From the NCBI GenBank assembly GCA_902363625.1, contig CABJAS010000007.1, positions 1 through 64,000 on the forward strand: a DNA stretch of 64,000 nt. The letters are read 5' to 3'. The notes beneath the pieces are model-generated. The model ran no database searches and was not told the origin of the DNA. It worked only from the letters and a program-made list of their open reading frames with translations. This document shows positions 55,209 to 64,000 of the stretch, piece after piece. The stretch's first letter is position 1; every line of letters starts with the position of its first letter. A program made the translations under genes and the position numbers. Source of the stretch: Clostridiaceae bacterium. Lineage in GTDB: Bacteria; Bacillota_I; Bacilli_A; Erysipelotrichales; Coprobacillaceae.

Positions 55209-56518
55209 AAAGAATGAAATTTACAGGAGATTATACTGCGTTGGATCAATTATTCAGTGCTCGTAAGGCAACGATTAATAAAGAAGTCAATGAAACGGTA
55301 GAAAAAATCATTCAGGATATTATCGATCGTCAGGATGAGGCTTTGTTTGAATATGCCAAACGTTTTGATGGATATGAGATTAAAAGCTCAAAGGATCTTT
55401 TGGTTACAAAAGAGGAAGTGAATAAAGCCATAGAACGTGTCGGGGATAATTTTATTCGTATCTTAGAAAGAACGAAGAGTCAGCTCATTGATTTCCACCA
55501 GCATCAATTAAGCCAGTCTTGGTCATTATTTAAAGAAAACGGTGTTATTATGGGACAGATTGTCAGAGGATTAAGACGGGTTGCATTATACGTTCCCGGC
55601 GGAACTGCGACCTACCCTTCAACAGTTCTTATGAATGCGATTCCTGCTCAACTTGCCGGTGTCAAAGAGTTAATAATTATTACACCCGTAAAAGCAGATG
55701 GGAAAGTAAGTGATGTCATATTAGCGGCAGCTCATGTTTGCGGTATCGAAACTATCTATAAAGTAGGGGGCGCACAGGCTGTTGCTGCCGTTGCCTATGG
55801 AACACCTTCGATTAAAAAAGTAGATAAGATTGTCGGTCCGGGAAACATCTATGTGGCAACTGCCAAAAAATGCTGTTACGGAGCTGTGGATATTGATATG
55901 ATTGCCGGACCTAGTGAGGTACTGGTAATTGCCGATGCATCGGCGAATCCGAAATATATTGCTGCTGACTTAATGAGTCAGGCAGAACATGATCGTTTGG
56001 CCAGCGCTATTTTAGTGACGACTTCTCCTATGCTAGTAGAGGAAGTCGAAAAAGAGCTAACCCGCCAGTTAAATACGCTGTCACGCCGAGAAATCATCGA
56101 AGAATCTTTGCAGAATTATGGGGGAGCGGTTCTTGTAGACTCAATTCAGGAAGCCTTTGACGTATCGAATTATATAGCGCCAGAACATTTGGAAGTCCTA
56201 GTTGACCAGCCAATGAATACTTTACCTTATATCGAGAATGCCGGATCGATCTTTTTAGGTGAATATACTCCGGAACCATTAGGGGATTATATGAGCGGGA
56301 CAAACCATGTTCTGCCAACAAGCGGTACGGCTAAATTCTATTCTGCTTTAGGGGTATATGATTTTGTTAAATATTCGTCATACAGCCAATATCCAAGAAA
56401 TATCTTAGATACTTTCAAAGAGGATGTGATTGAATTTGCTCAATTAGAAGGGTTAGATGCTCATGCTAATTCAATTAAAGTCCGTTTTGAGGAGGAAGAT
56501 CAAAATGGAAATGATTAA
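55202..56518 (+). CDS. hisD: Histidinol dehydrogenase
   Basis: A 438-residue NAD- and zinc-dependent enzyme oxidising L-histidinol to L-histidine. Conserved blocks are [21 protein letters not shown] (~140), [15 protein letters not shown] (~215), [11 protein letters not shown] (~240), LMSQAEHD (~263) and [10 protein letters not shown] (catalytic Glu-His, ~330). It overlaps hisG by 7 bases and hisB by 14. Confidence 0.95.
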   Translation: MLERMKFTGDYTALDQLFSARKATINKEVNETVEKIIQDIIDRQDEALFEYAKRFDGYEIKSSKDLLVTKEEVNKAIERVGDNFIRILERTKSQLIDFHQHQLSQSWSLFKENGVIMGQIVRGLRRVALYVPGGTATYPSTVLMNAIPAQLAGVKELIIITPVKADGKVSDVILAAAHVCGIETIYKVGGAQAVAAVAYGTPSIKKVDKIVGPGNIYVATAKKCCYGAVDIDMIAGPSEVLVIADASANPKYIAADLMSQAEHDRLASAILVTTSPMLVEEVEKELTRQLNTLSRREIIEESLQNYGGAVLVDSIQEAFDVSNYIAPEHLEVLVDQPMNTLPYIENAGSIFLGEYTPEPLGDYMSGTNHVLPTSGTAKFYSALGVYDFVKYSSYSQYPRNILDTFKEDVIEFAQLEGLDAHANSIKVRFEEEDQNGND

Positions 56519-57086
56519 GATCGTCAGAAAGACGAATGAAACGGATATTATTGTAGAACTGAACCTAAATGGAGATGGAAAAAGTTCGATTCATTCGGGT
56601 ATTGGATTTTTAGATCACATGTTGACTCTCTTTGCTTTTCATTCCGGTATGGATCTTAATTTGACCTGCCGGGGGGATTTAGAGGTAGACACGCACCATT
56701 CGATTGAAGATATCGGTATTACTTTAGGACAGGCAATGAATAAAGCCTTGGGAGAACGCAATGGGATTCAGCGATATGGCAACGTCTTCTTGCCGATGGA
56801 TGAGGCTTTGGCACAAGTCACCTTAGATTTATGTCGACGCAGTTATTTGGTTTATCATTGTGAACTGCCGGTTGAAAGAGTCGGGACTTTTGAATGCGAG
56901 ATGCTGGAGGAATTTCTGCGTGCATTTGCATTTAATACCCAGATGACGCTGCATGTCAATTTGCTTTATGGAAAGAATGCTCATCATATGATCGAAGCGA
57001 TTTTTAAAGGAATGGGGCAAGCACTCAAACAGGCGATTCAATTCACTCAGGATCAGCGTCCAATGTCAACGAAAGGACAATTATAG
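56505..57086 (+). CDS. hisB: Imidazoleglycerol-phosphate dehydratase
   Basis: A 193-residue monofunctional dehydratase. Two metal-binding His pairs are visible: DTHHSIEDIGITLG (~residue 64) and KNAHHMIEAIFKG (~165). It carries no phosphatase domain, which fits the separate hisK-type gene at the operon end. ATG 56505 has GAGGAGGAAG upstream; the ORF extends further 5' only inside hisD. Confidence 0.95.
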   Translation: MEMIKIVRKTNETDIIVELNLNGDGKSSIHSGIGFLDHMLTLFAFHSGMDLNLTCRGDLEVDTHHSIEDIGITLGQAMNKALGERNGIQRYGNVFLPMDEALAQVTLDLCRRSYLVYHCELPVERVGTFECEMLEEFLRAFAFNTQMTLHVNLLYGKNAHHMIEAIFKGMGQALKQAIQFTQDQRPMSTKGQL

Positions 57087-57095
57087 GTGAAGCAT

Positions 57096-57704
57096 ATGGT
57101 CATTATCATTGATTATCATGTCGGTAATTTAAAAAGTGTATTAAATGGCTGCCGCCGAGCTGGAATAGAAGCTCAAATCAGCAGTGATAAGGAAACGATT
57201 AAGAATGCCAAGGCATTGATTTTGCCGGGAGTAGGGACATTTAAAGCGGCAATGGAGCATTTAAAGGAAACTGATCTTATTGATACTATTCAAGAATGCA
57301 AAGAAAAAGGAACCCCTATTTTAGGGATCTGCTTAGGAATGCAGATTTTGTTTGAAGAAGGAAACGAAGTAACACCAACAAAAGGTCTGGGATTTTTATC
57401 AGGGAAAGTATCCCCCATCGAATGTACTCTTAAAATTCCTCATATGGGATGGAATGAATTGTATTTTGAAAATGAGCATCCTTTGCTGAAATATTTATCT
57501 GAAAAAGAGGATGTTTATTTTGTTCATTCTTTTCAAGCCTACTGCCCTACTTGTGAGGTTGTCGCCTATGCACGCTATAAAGAAGCTTATATTCCGGCTA
57601 TTGTAGCAAAAAACAATGTGATGGGGTGTCAGTTTCACCCGGAAAAAAGCGGAGAAACAGGAAAGAAGATCTTAAAGGCATTTAAGGAGATGATTGCATG
57701 TTAA
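57096..57704 (+). CDS. hisH: Imidazole glycerol phosphate synthase, glutaminase subunit
   Basis: About 202 residues. Class I glutamine amidotransferase with the nucleophile Cys in GICLGMQILFEEG (~residue 78) and the His-Glu pair in CQFHPEKSG (~185). It feeds ammonia to HisF. ATG 57096 (MVIIIDYHVGNL) fits the family; a GTG nine bases earlier with AAAGGA upstream is the alternative. It overlaps hisA by 7 bases. Confidence 0.93.
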   Translation: MVIIIDYHVGNLKSVLNGCRRAGIEAQISSDKETIKNAKALILPGVGTFKAAMEHLKETDLIDTIQECKEKGTPILGICLGMQILFEEGNEVTPTKGLGFLSGKVSPIECTLKIPHMGWNELYFENEHPLLKYLSEKEDVYFVHSFQAYCPTCEVVAYARYKEAYIPAIVAKNNVMGCQFHPEKSGETGKKILKAFKEMIAC

Positions 57705-58429
57705 TATTGCCGGCTATTGATTTAAAAGATGGAAAAGTAGTGCGTTTATTTAAAGGGGATTATCAAAAAGAAACGATCTATGCCTTAGATGCAGTGGAAA
57801 TTGCTTCTTATTATGAAAAAATAGGCGCTGATTTCTTACATTTAGTTGATCTAAACGGAGCCAAAGAAGGCTGCCGTATCAATCAAAAGACAATTGCTTC
57901 TATTCGTGAATATATCCAATTGCCCATAGAACTAGGTGGGGGCATCCGTGACAAAGAGACGATCGCATTTTATTTAGAGGAACTAAAAATAGATCGTATC
58001 ATTTTAGGAACGGTGGCGTTGAAAAATAAACCGTTGTTAAAAGAAGCACTTCAGCTTTACGGAGCAGAAAAGATTGTAGTAGGCGTAGATATTAAAGATG
58101 GCTGTGTCGCTACTGAAGGCTGGCTGGATACCAGTAAGGTGGATTATCTTACTTTTCTTCAAGAGCTGGAAGATCTGGGAGTTCGTTATGTGGTGGTCAC
58201 CGATATCAGTAAAGACGGAACTTTAAGCGGACCAAATTTTGAACTGTATGAGAAAATTCGACAGGAAACTCAACTGAAAGTGATTGTATCCGGAGGCATT
58301 AGCTGCAAAGAAGATGTTTATCGAGTAAAAGACAATTATGGCTGTATCATTGGCAAAGCCTTTTATGATGGAAAAATAGATTTAGAGGAGGTCATTGCAT
58401 GCTTAAAAAAAGAATCATTCCCTGTTTAG
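57698..58429 (+). CDS. hisA: ProFAR isomerase HisA
   Basis: A 243-residue TIM-barrel isomerase. The two catalytic Asp residues lie in [13 protein letters not shown] (Asp8) and [14 protein letters not shown] (~169). [10 protein letters not shown] near residue 80 and VSGGIS near 198 bind the phosphates. It overlaps hisF by 31 bases. Confidence 0.95.
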   Translation: MLILPAIDLKDGKVVRLFKGDYQKETIYALDAVEIASYYEKIGADFLHLVDLNGAKEGCRINQKTIASIREYIQLPIELGGGIRDKETIAFYLEELKIDRIILGTVALKNKPLLKEALQLYGAEKIVVGVDIKDGCVATEGWLDTSKVDYLTFLQELEDLGVRYVVVTDISKDGTLSGPNFELYEKIRQETQLKVIVSGGISCKEDVYRVKDNYGCIIGKAFYDGKIDLEEVIACLKKESFPV

Positions 58430-59157
58430 ATATAAAAGATGGGAAAGTGGTCAAAGGCATTCATTTTAACGGATTAAAAGAAGTCGGAGATCCGGTTGAA
58501 CTGGCACGCCATTATGATGAGCAAGGAGCAGATGAAATCGTTTTTTTGGATATTACCGCAACGTATGAGAATCGCGATACTATGTATGCATTAGTAGAAG
58601 AAGCTGCCGGATCCTTATCGATTCCTTTGGCAATTGGCGGCGGTGTCCGTCATTTAGATGATTTTAGAAAAGTACTGCTATGCGGAGCTGATAAAATTTC
58701 GATTAACTCCGCAGCGATTCGTGAGCCTGAACTGATTAATCAGGCAGCACGAGAATTTGGCAGTCAGTGCGTAGTTGTAGCTATTGACGCAAAAAAGAAT
58801 AAACAAACGAATCGTTTTGAAGTGTATATCAAAGGTGGACGAGAAAATACCGGTATTGATCTTGTTGCTTGGGCAAAAGAATGCCAGCAAAGAGGAGCCG
58901 GTGAAATCCTTTTGACATCGATGGATAAGGATGGCACCCAATCCGGTTATGATATTGAAATGCTGCAGGCAGTATGTGCGGCAACCAATATTCCGGTTAT
59001 TGCCAGCGGGGGCTGTGGGGGCGTTGACGATATCATAGAGGTATTTAAAAAGACGGATTGTGATGCGGCACTGGTGGCTTCTTTATTCCATTATGGAATC
59101 AGTACAATCAGTGAAGTAAAAGAACGATTGAAAGAAAATAATATTCCAGTGAGGTAG
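58399..59157 (+). CDS. hisF: Imidazole glycerol phosphate synthase, cyclase subunit
   Basis: A 252-residue TIM barrel, paralogous to HisA. Catalytic Asp residues are in [12 protein letters not shown] (Asp11) and [12 protein letters not shown] (~130). [11 protein letters not shown] (~82) and ASGGCGG (~201) form the phosphate sites. It partners HisH. Confidence 0.95.
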   Translation: MLKKRIIPCLDIKDGKVVKGIHFNGLKEVGDPVELARHYDEQGADEIVFLDITATYENRDTMYALVEEAAGSLSIPLAIGGGVRHLDDFRKVLLCGADKISINSAAIREPELINQAAREFGSQCVVVAIDAKKNKQTNRFEVYIKGGRENTGIDLVAWAKECQQRGAGEILLTSMDKDGTQSGYDIEMLQAVCAATNIPVIASGGCGGVDDIIEVFKKTDCDAALVASLFHYGISTISEVKERLKENNIPVR

Positions 59158-59161
59158 AAAG

Positions 59162-59803
59162 ATGAAACCAGATTTTAATAAAATGCCGCTGATTCCGGCG
59201 ATCATACAGGATTATAAAACGGGTGAAGTGCTAATGCTTGCCTACGTGAATGAAGAAGCTTATGAAAAAATGTTGGAAGAAAAGCAGACTTATTTTTATT
59301 CCCGCAGCCGTCAGACACTATGGCATAAAGGAGAAACATCAGGACATTTTCAAAATATTAAATACATAGCGTTGGACTGCGATCAGGATACTTTATTGAT
59401 TCAGGTGGAACAGATCGGAAATGCTTGTCACACAGGTGCTTACAGTTGTTTTTTCAATGACATCCAAGGAGAAGTGGGAGCAAGCACAATATTCCAATCC
59501 GTCTATGATCTGATTAAAGATCGTCAAGTGAATCCGATAGAAAATTCTTATACGAACTATCTTTTTGATCAAGGAACTGATAAAATATGTAAAAAGATTG
59601 GAGAAGAAGCCAGTGAAACCATCATTGCGGCGAAAAATGAAGATCGCGATGAACTGATTGGTGAAATAGATGATCTTTTGTATCATGTTTTTGTCCTGAT
59701 GGCTAAAAAGAACATCTCTTTGCAGGATATTCAAAACAAATTGAAAGAGCGCCATCAGATCACAGGCAATAAAAAAACATTCCATCAAAAAGGAGAGTAT
59801 TAA
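59162..59803 (+). CDS. hisI: Bifunctional PRA-CH/PRA-PH HisIE
   Basis: A 213-residue fusion. The N-terminal HisI cyclohydrolase domain (~1-110) carries [12 protein letters not shown], the metal block [21 protein letters not shown] and a CFF end. The C-terminal HisE pyrophosphohydrolase domain (~115-205) has [32 protein letters not shown]. Fusion in this order is common. It overlaps the PHP phosphatase gene by one base. Confidence 0.95.
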   Translation: MKPDFNKMPLIPAIIQDYKTGEVLMLAYVNEEAYEKMLEEKQTYFYSRSRQTLWHKGETSGHFQNIKYIALDCDQDTLLIQVEQIGNACHTGAYSCFFNDIQGEVGASTIFQSVYDLIKDRQVNPIENSYTNYLFDQGTDKICKKIGEEASETIIAAKNEDRDELIGEIDDLLYHVFVLMAKKNISLQDIQNKLKERHQITGNKKTFHQKGEY

Positions 59804-60597
59804 TGAGAAAAATAGATTATCATATGCACACTTGCTTTTCTGCTGATAGTGAGGCAAACCCGCAGCAGCATATCCAGCAGGCTATTAAAATGGGATTAGA
59901 AGAAATCTGCTTTACAGATCATCAGGATTTTCATTATCCGGGAACATCATTTGATGTAGATGTCGAACGTTATTTGGAAGCAATGCAGGATTTGAAAAAG
60001 ACCTATCAGGATCAGCTGAAAATCAAGATTGGGATCGAAATTGGATTAGATTGTCTTTATCAAGATGAAATTCAAACCTTTATTGAAACACATTCTTTTG
60101 ACTATGTGATAGGTTCAATCCATACCATAAGAAATACAGAATTCTTTTTACCGGGAAAATTCTTTGATGGTAAAACAAAAGAAGAAGCACATCGTGAATT
60201 TTTTGAAGAAACACTGCGCTGTGTGCAGCAATTTGATGATTTTAACTGTTTAGGACATTTGGATTATATCGTTCGTTATGGTCCTTACGAAGATAAGTCG
60301 GTCAACCATGCCCTCTATCAGGATATTATCGATGAAATCTTTAAAACGCTGATTAAAAAAGGAAAAGGTATTGAAGTGAATACATCCGGGTTTAAAGATT
60401 TAAAAACTTGTGGTTTTCCAAATTTTGAACAGGTGCAGCGCTATTATGATTTAGGCGGGCGAATCATTACGATCGGGACCGATTCGCATACCAGTGATAG
60501 AGTAGGGGAGAATGTTGACAGAGTCGTAAAGGAACTTGAAAAGATCGGTTTCAAGGATGTTTCAACTTTCACAAAACGTGTGAAAGATTCGATTTAA
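59803..60597 (+). CDS. hisK: Histidinol-phosphatase, PHP family
   Basis: A 264-residue metal-dependent phosphatase for histidinol phosphate. PHP motifs: DYHMHTCFSADS (~residue 4), CFTDHQDF (~38), GIEIGLD (~79), GSIHTIR (~106), GHLDYIVRYG (~148) and GTDSHTSDRVG (~224). Last gene of the operon. hisC, which would supply its substrate, is not in the operon or elsewhere in the window. Confidence 0.9.
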   Translation: MRKIDYHMHTCFSADSEANPQQHIQQAIKMGLEEICFTDHQDFHYPGTSFDVDVERYLEAMQDLKKTYQDQLKIKIGIEIGLDCLYQDEIQTFIETHSFDYVIGSIHTIRNTEFFLPGKFFDGKTKEEAHREFFEETLRCVQQFDDFNCLGHLDYIVRYGPYEDKSVNHALYQDIIDEIFKTLIKKGKGIEVNTSGFKDLKTCGFPNFEQVQRYYDLGGRIITIGTDSHTSDRVGENVDRVVKELEKIGFKDVSTFTKRVKDSI

Positions 60598-60599
60598 TT

Positions 60600-60628
60600 G
60601 TGCTATAATAAATAAAATAGCACTTTTT
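60600..60628 (+). terminator. His operon terminator overlapping the next promoter
   Basis: GTGCTA (60600-60605) pairs with TAGCAC (60618-60623), followed by TTTTT. The same bases carry an extended -10 TGC-TATAAT (60601-60609) for the CDF gene, so one short stretch may end one unit and start the next. Confidence 0.6.
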
Positions 60629-60645
60629 GTTTGAAGGGGGATATT

Positions 60646-61809
60646 ATGCAATTCTTAATAAAAAAATGTATCAAAGATTATGAACAGGTAGATCGGCGAG
60701 AAGTGAGAGAGCGCTATGGAACATTTGTCAGCATTATTTCTATTATATGCAATATTGTCTTGGCTACTTCTAAATTAATCGTTGGAATATTTTCTAAAAG
60801 TATCTCCATTCAGGCTGATGCCTTAAACAACTATTCAGATGTGGGGAGTAATCTTGCCACCTTATTTGGCTTTAAGCTTGCAAGCAAGCACCCCGATACG
60901 GATCATCCCTACGGACATGGACGCATTGAATATATTTCCGGATTAATTATCTCGTTTTTAATTTTATTGGTGGCTTTGCAGTCATTAAAAGAATCCGTGA
61001 TGAAAATTATTCATCCGGAAGTGATTCAATTCAGTTATATCGGGATAGCGGTACTGATTTTTTCGATGCTGGTGAAATTTTTGATGGCAAAAATGAATAA
61101 GACAATCGGTGAACGTATTCATTCGACTTCTTTAAAAGCTGCCAGTCAGGACAGCTATAATGATATGATTACCACTTTTGCCGCCATGATCGGGATGCTG
61201 GTCAGTCATTTTGCGTCATGGAATATTGACGGGTGGATCGGATTATTTGTGTCCTTCATTGTATTAAAAGCGGGATATGACGTTTTTAAAGATACGGTCG
61301 GTCCATTGCTGGGACAGGCACCGGATAAAGAATTGGTAGAAGGAATTGCCAATCTGGTGATGTCTTATCAAGGAATTTTAGGCATTCATGATTTTATGCT
61401 CCATGATTACGGACCCGGAAGATCGTTTGTTACACTGCATGCAGAGATTGACTGCCATGATGATCTTTTAGAAATTCATGATGTGATTGATTTAGTCGAA
61501 AGGGAAATTCTAAGCCGCTTTAATGTACACGCTACCATTCATATGGATCCGGTGGATAGTACGAACGAAATGATCAATGAATTAAAAGAAAAAGTAATTC
61601 AGATCATTGAAAAAATCAATCCTGTCTATACGATCCATGATTTTCGCTTAGTCAGCGGACCGACGCATACGAATATTCTTTTTGATGTTGTTTTGCCGCC
61701 GGAAGATGAAACGAATGTGATTGAATTGAAAGCGGAAATTGATCGGGAAGTGAAGCGATTGGATAAGAATTTCTTTAGTGTTGTTGAAGTGGATCGCGCT
61801 TATTATTGA
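60646..61809 (+). CDS. Cation diffusion facilitator (metal efflux)
   Basis: A 387-residue CDF exporter. Six helices lie in ~25-210 and a cytosolic ferredoxin-like domain follows. The helix-2 motif ADALNNYSDVGSN and helix-5 motif AASQDSYNDMI (DxxxD) fit Mn-type MntE-like members, with the HPYGHGR loop between. The substrate Mn2+ is inference; Zn2+ or Fe2+ cannot be ruled out. The second half has a duplicated cytosolic-type domain (~290-385). ATG 60646 has AAGGGGG upstream. Confidence 0.85.
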   Translation: MQFLIKKCIKDYEQVDRREVRERYGTFVSIISIICNIVLATSKLIVGIFSKSISIQADALNNYSDVGSNLATLFGFKLASKHPDTDHPYGHGRIEYISGLIISFLILLVALQSLKESVMKIIHPEVIQFSYIGIAVLIFSMLVKFLMAKMNKTIGERIHSTSLKAASQDSYNDMITTFAAMIGMLVSHFASWNIDGWIGLFVSFIVLKAGYDVFKDTVGPLLGQAPDKELVEGIANLVMSYQGILGIHDFMLHDYGPGRSFVTLHAEIDCHDDLLEIHDVIDLVEREILSRFNVHATIHMDPVDSTNEMINELKEKVIQIIEKINPVYTIHDFRLVSGPTHTNILFDVVLPPEDETNVIELKAEIDREVKRLDKNFFSVVEVDRAYY

Positions 61810-61896
61810 TGCTTATGTCATATTCCATAAATATTTGTCTAATTCTTCGGTTTGTGCTATTATTTAAATAGATATATTAAATAACGGAGGGACTAT

Positions 61897-62109
61897 ATGA
61901 AAACAAAAATGGAAATTCAATATCATGACAAAAATGTCATCACAGCAGATATTGAAAAAGCAGTAAAAGAGGAATTAAAAGTTAAGGGGATAAAAATGAA
62001 TACAATCGACACTTTGGATATATTCTATCAGCCAGAAACCGGTGTGATTTACTATTTAGCTAATTTAGTAGATGGGACCAAAGCAAAAGGGGAAATAGTG
62101 GAGATTTAG
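61897..62109 (+). CDS. DUF6465-like small protein
   Basis: A 70-residue cytosolic protein (MEIQYHDKNVITADIEKAVKEE ... TLDIFYQPETGVIYYL) resembling DUF6465 proteins of Clostridia, of unknown function. GGAGGGAC precedes the ATG. A hairpin terminator follows. Confidence 0.65.
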   Translation: MKTKMEIQYHDKNVITADIEKAVKEELKVKGIKMNTIDTLDIFYQPETGVIYYLANLVDGTKAKGEIVEI

Positions 62110-62117
62110 CTGTGAAT

Positions 62118-62138
62118 AGAGGCGCTGCCTCTTTTTTT
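62118..62138 (+). terminator. Terminator after the DUF6465-like gene
   Basis: AGAGGC/GCCTCT stem (62118-62123 with 62127-62132), loop GCT, then seven T residues. Confidence 0.85.
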
Positions 62139-62146
62139 GTCGACTT

Positions 62147-62161
62147 TTGTAAGCGCAAACA
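62147..62161 (+). promoter_or_regulatory. Catabolite-responsive element (cre) upstream of ptsH
   Basis: TTGTAAGCGCAAACA matches the cre consensus WTGNAANCGNWNNCW at every fixed position. It lies 16 bases upstream of the ptsH -35 box. It would bind CcpA with Ser-phosphorylated HPr. Confidence 0.65.
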
Positions 62162-62177
62162 TTTTTGGTTAAAAGCA

Positions 62178-62206
62178 TTGGATTATTCCTAAAAGTACGC
62201 TATAAT
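62178..62206 (+). promoter_or_regulatory. Promoter of ptsH
   Basis: TTGGAT (62178-62183), 17 bases, TATAAT (62201-62206). Confidence 0.7.
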
Positions 62207-62245
62207 AGAAGCATGAAAGGTCAATCAGTTAGGGAGGAATGGAAT

Positions 62246-62515
62246 ATGACTTTGAATTATAAATTTGTGGTGACTGATCCGTTAGGGATGCACGCAAAAT
62301 CTTTAACCGCTTTAGTAAATGAAGCAAGCAAGTTTGACAGCAACATCAAATTAATCTATGATGGGAAAGAGGCAAGCTTGAAATCGATCATGGGTGTGAT
62401 GGCATTGGGAATTCCCACAAAGGCACACTTGGAAATCGTAGCCGAAGGGCAGGATGAGCCGGAAGTGATCGATAAGTTAAAAGAAATCATCAAAGATTTG
62501 CATATTGCCGAATAA
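62246..62515 (+). CDS. ptsH: Phosphocarrier protein HPr
   Basis: An 89-residue phosphotransferase-system carrier. The phospho-His lies in PLGMHAKSL (His16) and the regulatory Ser in SLKSIMGVMALGIP (Ser47), which HPr kinase would phosphorylate. Compared with the usual GLHARPA, Arg and Pro after the His are Lys18 and Ser19. ATG 62246 has AGGGAGG upstream. ptsI does not follow. A cre site suggests control by CcpA. Confidence 0.85.
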   Translation: MTLNYKFVVTDPLGMHAKSLTALVNEASKFDSNIKLIYDGKEASLKSIMGVMALGIPTKAHLEIVAEGQDEPEVIDKLKEIIKDLHIAE

Positions 62516-62556
62516 ACAAGTGATTAAAGTAGAAAAATAGGGGTGGATAAAACGAT

Positions 62557-64000
62557 ATGGGTTATCAAGAAAAATACAATCAATGGTTAAGCTTTGAAGG
62601 ATTAGATGAAAGTATGAAAGCTAATCTGAAAGAAATGGATGAAAAAGAAAAAGAAGACGCGTTTTATACTAATCTTGAATTTGGTACTGCCGGGATGCGC
62701 GGCATCTTGGGAGCAGGAACCAACCGTTTAAATATTTATACAATTCGTAAAGCAAACGTTGGGTTTGCTAAATATGTATTGACCTTGCCAAATGGTAAAG
62801 AACGTGGAGTAGCAATCGGATATGATAATCGACATATGTCGTATCGTTTTGCAATCGAATCAGCAAAAGTATTAGCCACTTATGGAATCAAATCTTATCT
62901 TTTTGAAAGTTTGCGTCCGACACCGGAATTATCTTTTGCGGTTCGTCATTTAGGATGTGCCGGGGGAATCATGATTACCGCCAGCCATAATCCAAAAGAA
63001 TATAATGGATATAAAGTATATGATGATACCGGATGCCAGCTGATACCTGAATGGGCAGATCAAGTGGTAGATTATGTCAATCAGGTTGAAGATGAATTAA
63101 ATGTTGAAGTATGCAGTGATGAAGAAGCTTATCCATACATCACTTATATTGGTGAAGAAGTGGATGAAGCTTATTATAAGGAAGTTATGGCGATTGAAAT
63201 CAATCCGGGAATGGATAAAAAAGATTTCAAAATCGTTTTCTCTCCTCAGCATGGAACTTCTAATATCCCTGTCAGAACATGTTTGGAAAGATTGGGATAT
63301 GATTTGATTCCGGTATTGGCACAATGTGCTCCGGATCCTGATTTCACAAATACAAAATCACCGAATCCAGAGGTGGAGGCTTCTTATGAATTAGCGATTA
63401 AAAAGGCTAAAGAAGTTGATGCGGATGTAGTGGTGATCTGTGATCCTGACGGTGACCGTTTAGGCGTAGTTGCTAAGCATGAAGGAGAATATGTGCTGAT
63501 GAGCGGTAATCAGTCTGCAGCCGTTTATTTAGAGTATATTTTAAGTCAATTAAAAGAAAAAGGAACATTGCCGGAGAATGCGGTAATGTATAATACGATC
63601 GTTACATCTGATTTAGGTGAATTAGTAGCAAGAAGCTATGGTGTTGACGTTGAAAAGACATTGACCGGATTTAAATTTATCGGAGATAAGATCAGAAAAT
63701 ATGAAAAGACCGGAGAAAAACAATTTGTCTTCGGATACGAGGAAAGTTATGGTTGTGTTATCAAGGACTTTGTTCGTGATAAAGATGCCATTCAAGCAGT
63801 TTTAACTGCGGCGGAAGCTGGAAATTATTATAAAAAGCAAGGAAAAGATTTAGTTGATGTACTAAATGATCTCTATGCAAAGCATGGAACGTTCAAGGAA
63901 ACTCAGATTGCTTTATCAAAAGCAGGAGTGGAAGGGGCTCAGCAGATCAAAGATATCATGGCAGGTTTAAGAGCGAATGCGCCAGCTGAGATTGCCGGAT
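62557..64000 (+). CDS. Phosphoglucomutase/phosphomannomutase (3' end outside window)
   Basis: The first ~481 codons of an alpha-D-phosphohexomutase; the reading frame is still open at the window end. The substrate-phosphate serine is in TASHNPKEYNGYK (~residue 145), the metal-binding loop is CDPDGDRLG (~residue 293), and the sugar-binding loop GYEESYG is near residue 391. The GTAGMRG opening is typical of PgcA-like enzymes (~570-580 residues). It interconverts glucose-1- and glucose-6-phosphate for glycan synthesis. GGGGTGG ribosome site upstream. Confidence 0.92.
   Translation, partial: MGYQEKYNQWLSFEGLDESMKANLKEMDEKEKEDAFYTNLEFGTAGMRGILGAGTNRLNIYTIRKANVGFAKYVLTLPNGKERGVAIGYDNRHMSYRFAIESAKVLATYGIKSYLFESLRPTPELSFAVRHLGCAGGIMITASHNPKEYNGYKVYDDTGCQLIPEWADQVVDYVNQVEDELNVEVCSDEEAYPYITYIGEEVDEAYYKEVMAIEINPGMDKKDFKIVFSPQHGTSNIPVRTCLERLGYDLIPVLAQCAPDPDFTNTKSPNPEVEASYELAIKKAKEVDADVVVICDPDGDRLGVVAKHEGEYVLMSGNQSAAVYLEYILSQLKEKGTLPENAVMYNTIVTSDLGELVARSYGVDVEKTLTGFKFIGDKIRKYEKTGEKQFVFGYEESYGCVIKDFVRDKDAIQAVLTAAEAGNYYKKQGKDLVDVLNDLYAKHGTFKETQIALSKAGVEGAQQIKDIMAGLRANAPAEIAG

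Noticed and set aside
59393..59857. 154-codon antisense ORF across hisIE
   Set aside because: Opposite conserved HisI/HisE motifs; hydrophobic by chance.

Overview
The window reads as chromosomal DNA of a low-GC, spore-forming Bacillota. The best guess is class Erysipelotrichia, an inference from gene content and order, not from any search. Supporting signs are AT-rich spacers, strong Shine-Dalgarno sites, short hairpin-plus-T terminators, many extended -10 (TGnTATAAT) promoters, a single-chain GlyS, the ybeY-cdd-era-recO...dnaG-rpoD-trmK-nif3 core order, and sporulation-linked genes (ylbJ, yqfC, yqfD, a GerS-like protein next to alr). No prophage, complete insertion sequence, CRISPR array or plasmid function was seen.

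Layout. 1-123: 3' end of a 5S rRNA gene and its terminator. 0.2-7.5 kb: a HAD phosphatase, a leftward SPFH/NfeD operon, two tandem thioredoxin-like lipoproteins followed by deoD and a second HAD phosphatase, a DUF378 membrane protein, then gerS-like and alr. 7.7-21.1 kb: perR and ylbJ (leftward), hflX, a ROK sugar kinase, a C_GCAxxG_C_C protein, an MFS transporter, an RluA-type pseudouridine synthase, an alpha/beta hydrolase, sbcDC and a membrane GGDEF-EAL protein. 21.1-25.5 kb: a leftward zinc-ribbon/SPFH pair under a perfect palindrome, tRNA-Leu(CAA), a decayed ORF, lepB, a broken HAD gene and a PAP2 phosphatase. 25.7-38.1 kb: a C39-peptidase ABC exporter running into the ybeY-cdd-era-recO-ygiQ-glyS-dnaG-rpoD-trmK-nif3 block. 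38.2-53.3 kb: peptidase, acetyltransferase, GyrI-like, 6-phospho-beta-glucosidase, two XRE-type membrane regulators, an M23 peptidase, yqfC-yqfD-phoH, a DEAD-box helicase, a MATE pump, an internally deleted metallo-beta-lactamase remnant, an intact RNase Z-like protein and several small membrane proteins. 53.4-60.6 kb: a histidine operon (hisZGDBHAF-IE-K) without hisC. 60.6-64 kb: a CDF metal exporter, a DUF6465 protein, HPr (ptsH) with a perfect cre-like site, and a phosphoglucomutase cut by the window end.

The most striking signal lies upstream of hisZ. A 17-codon ORF with four consecutive His codons (53431-53484) is followed by mutually exclusive RNA pairings and a Rho-independent terminator just before the hisZ ribosome binding site. 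This is a classical ribosome-mediated his attenuator in a lineage where T-box control would be expected. Other points of interest are a terminator inside the glyS leader without a recognisable T-box, an orphan C39 exporter fused in layout to ybeY, an HPr with altered active-site neighbours, and a metallo-beta-lactamase gene reduced to its two ends in one reading frame.
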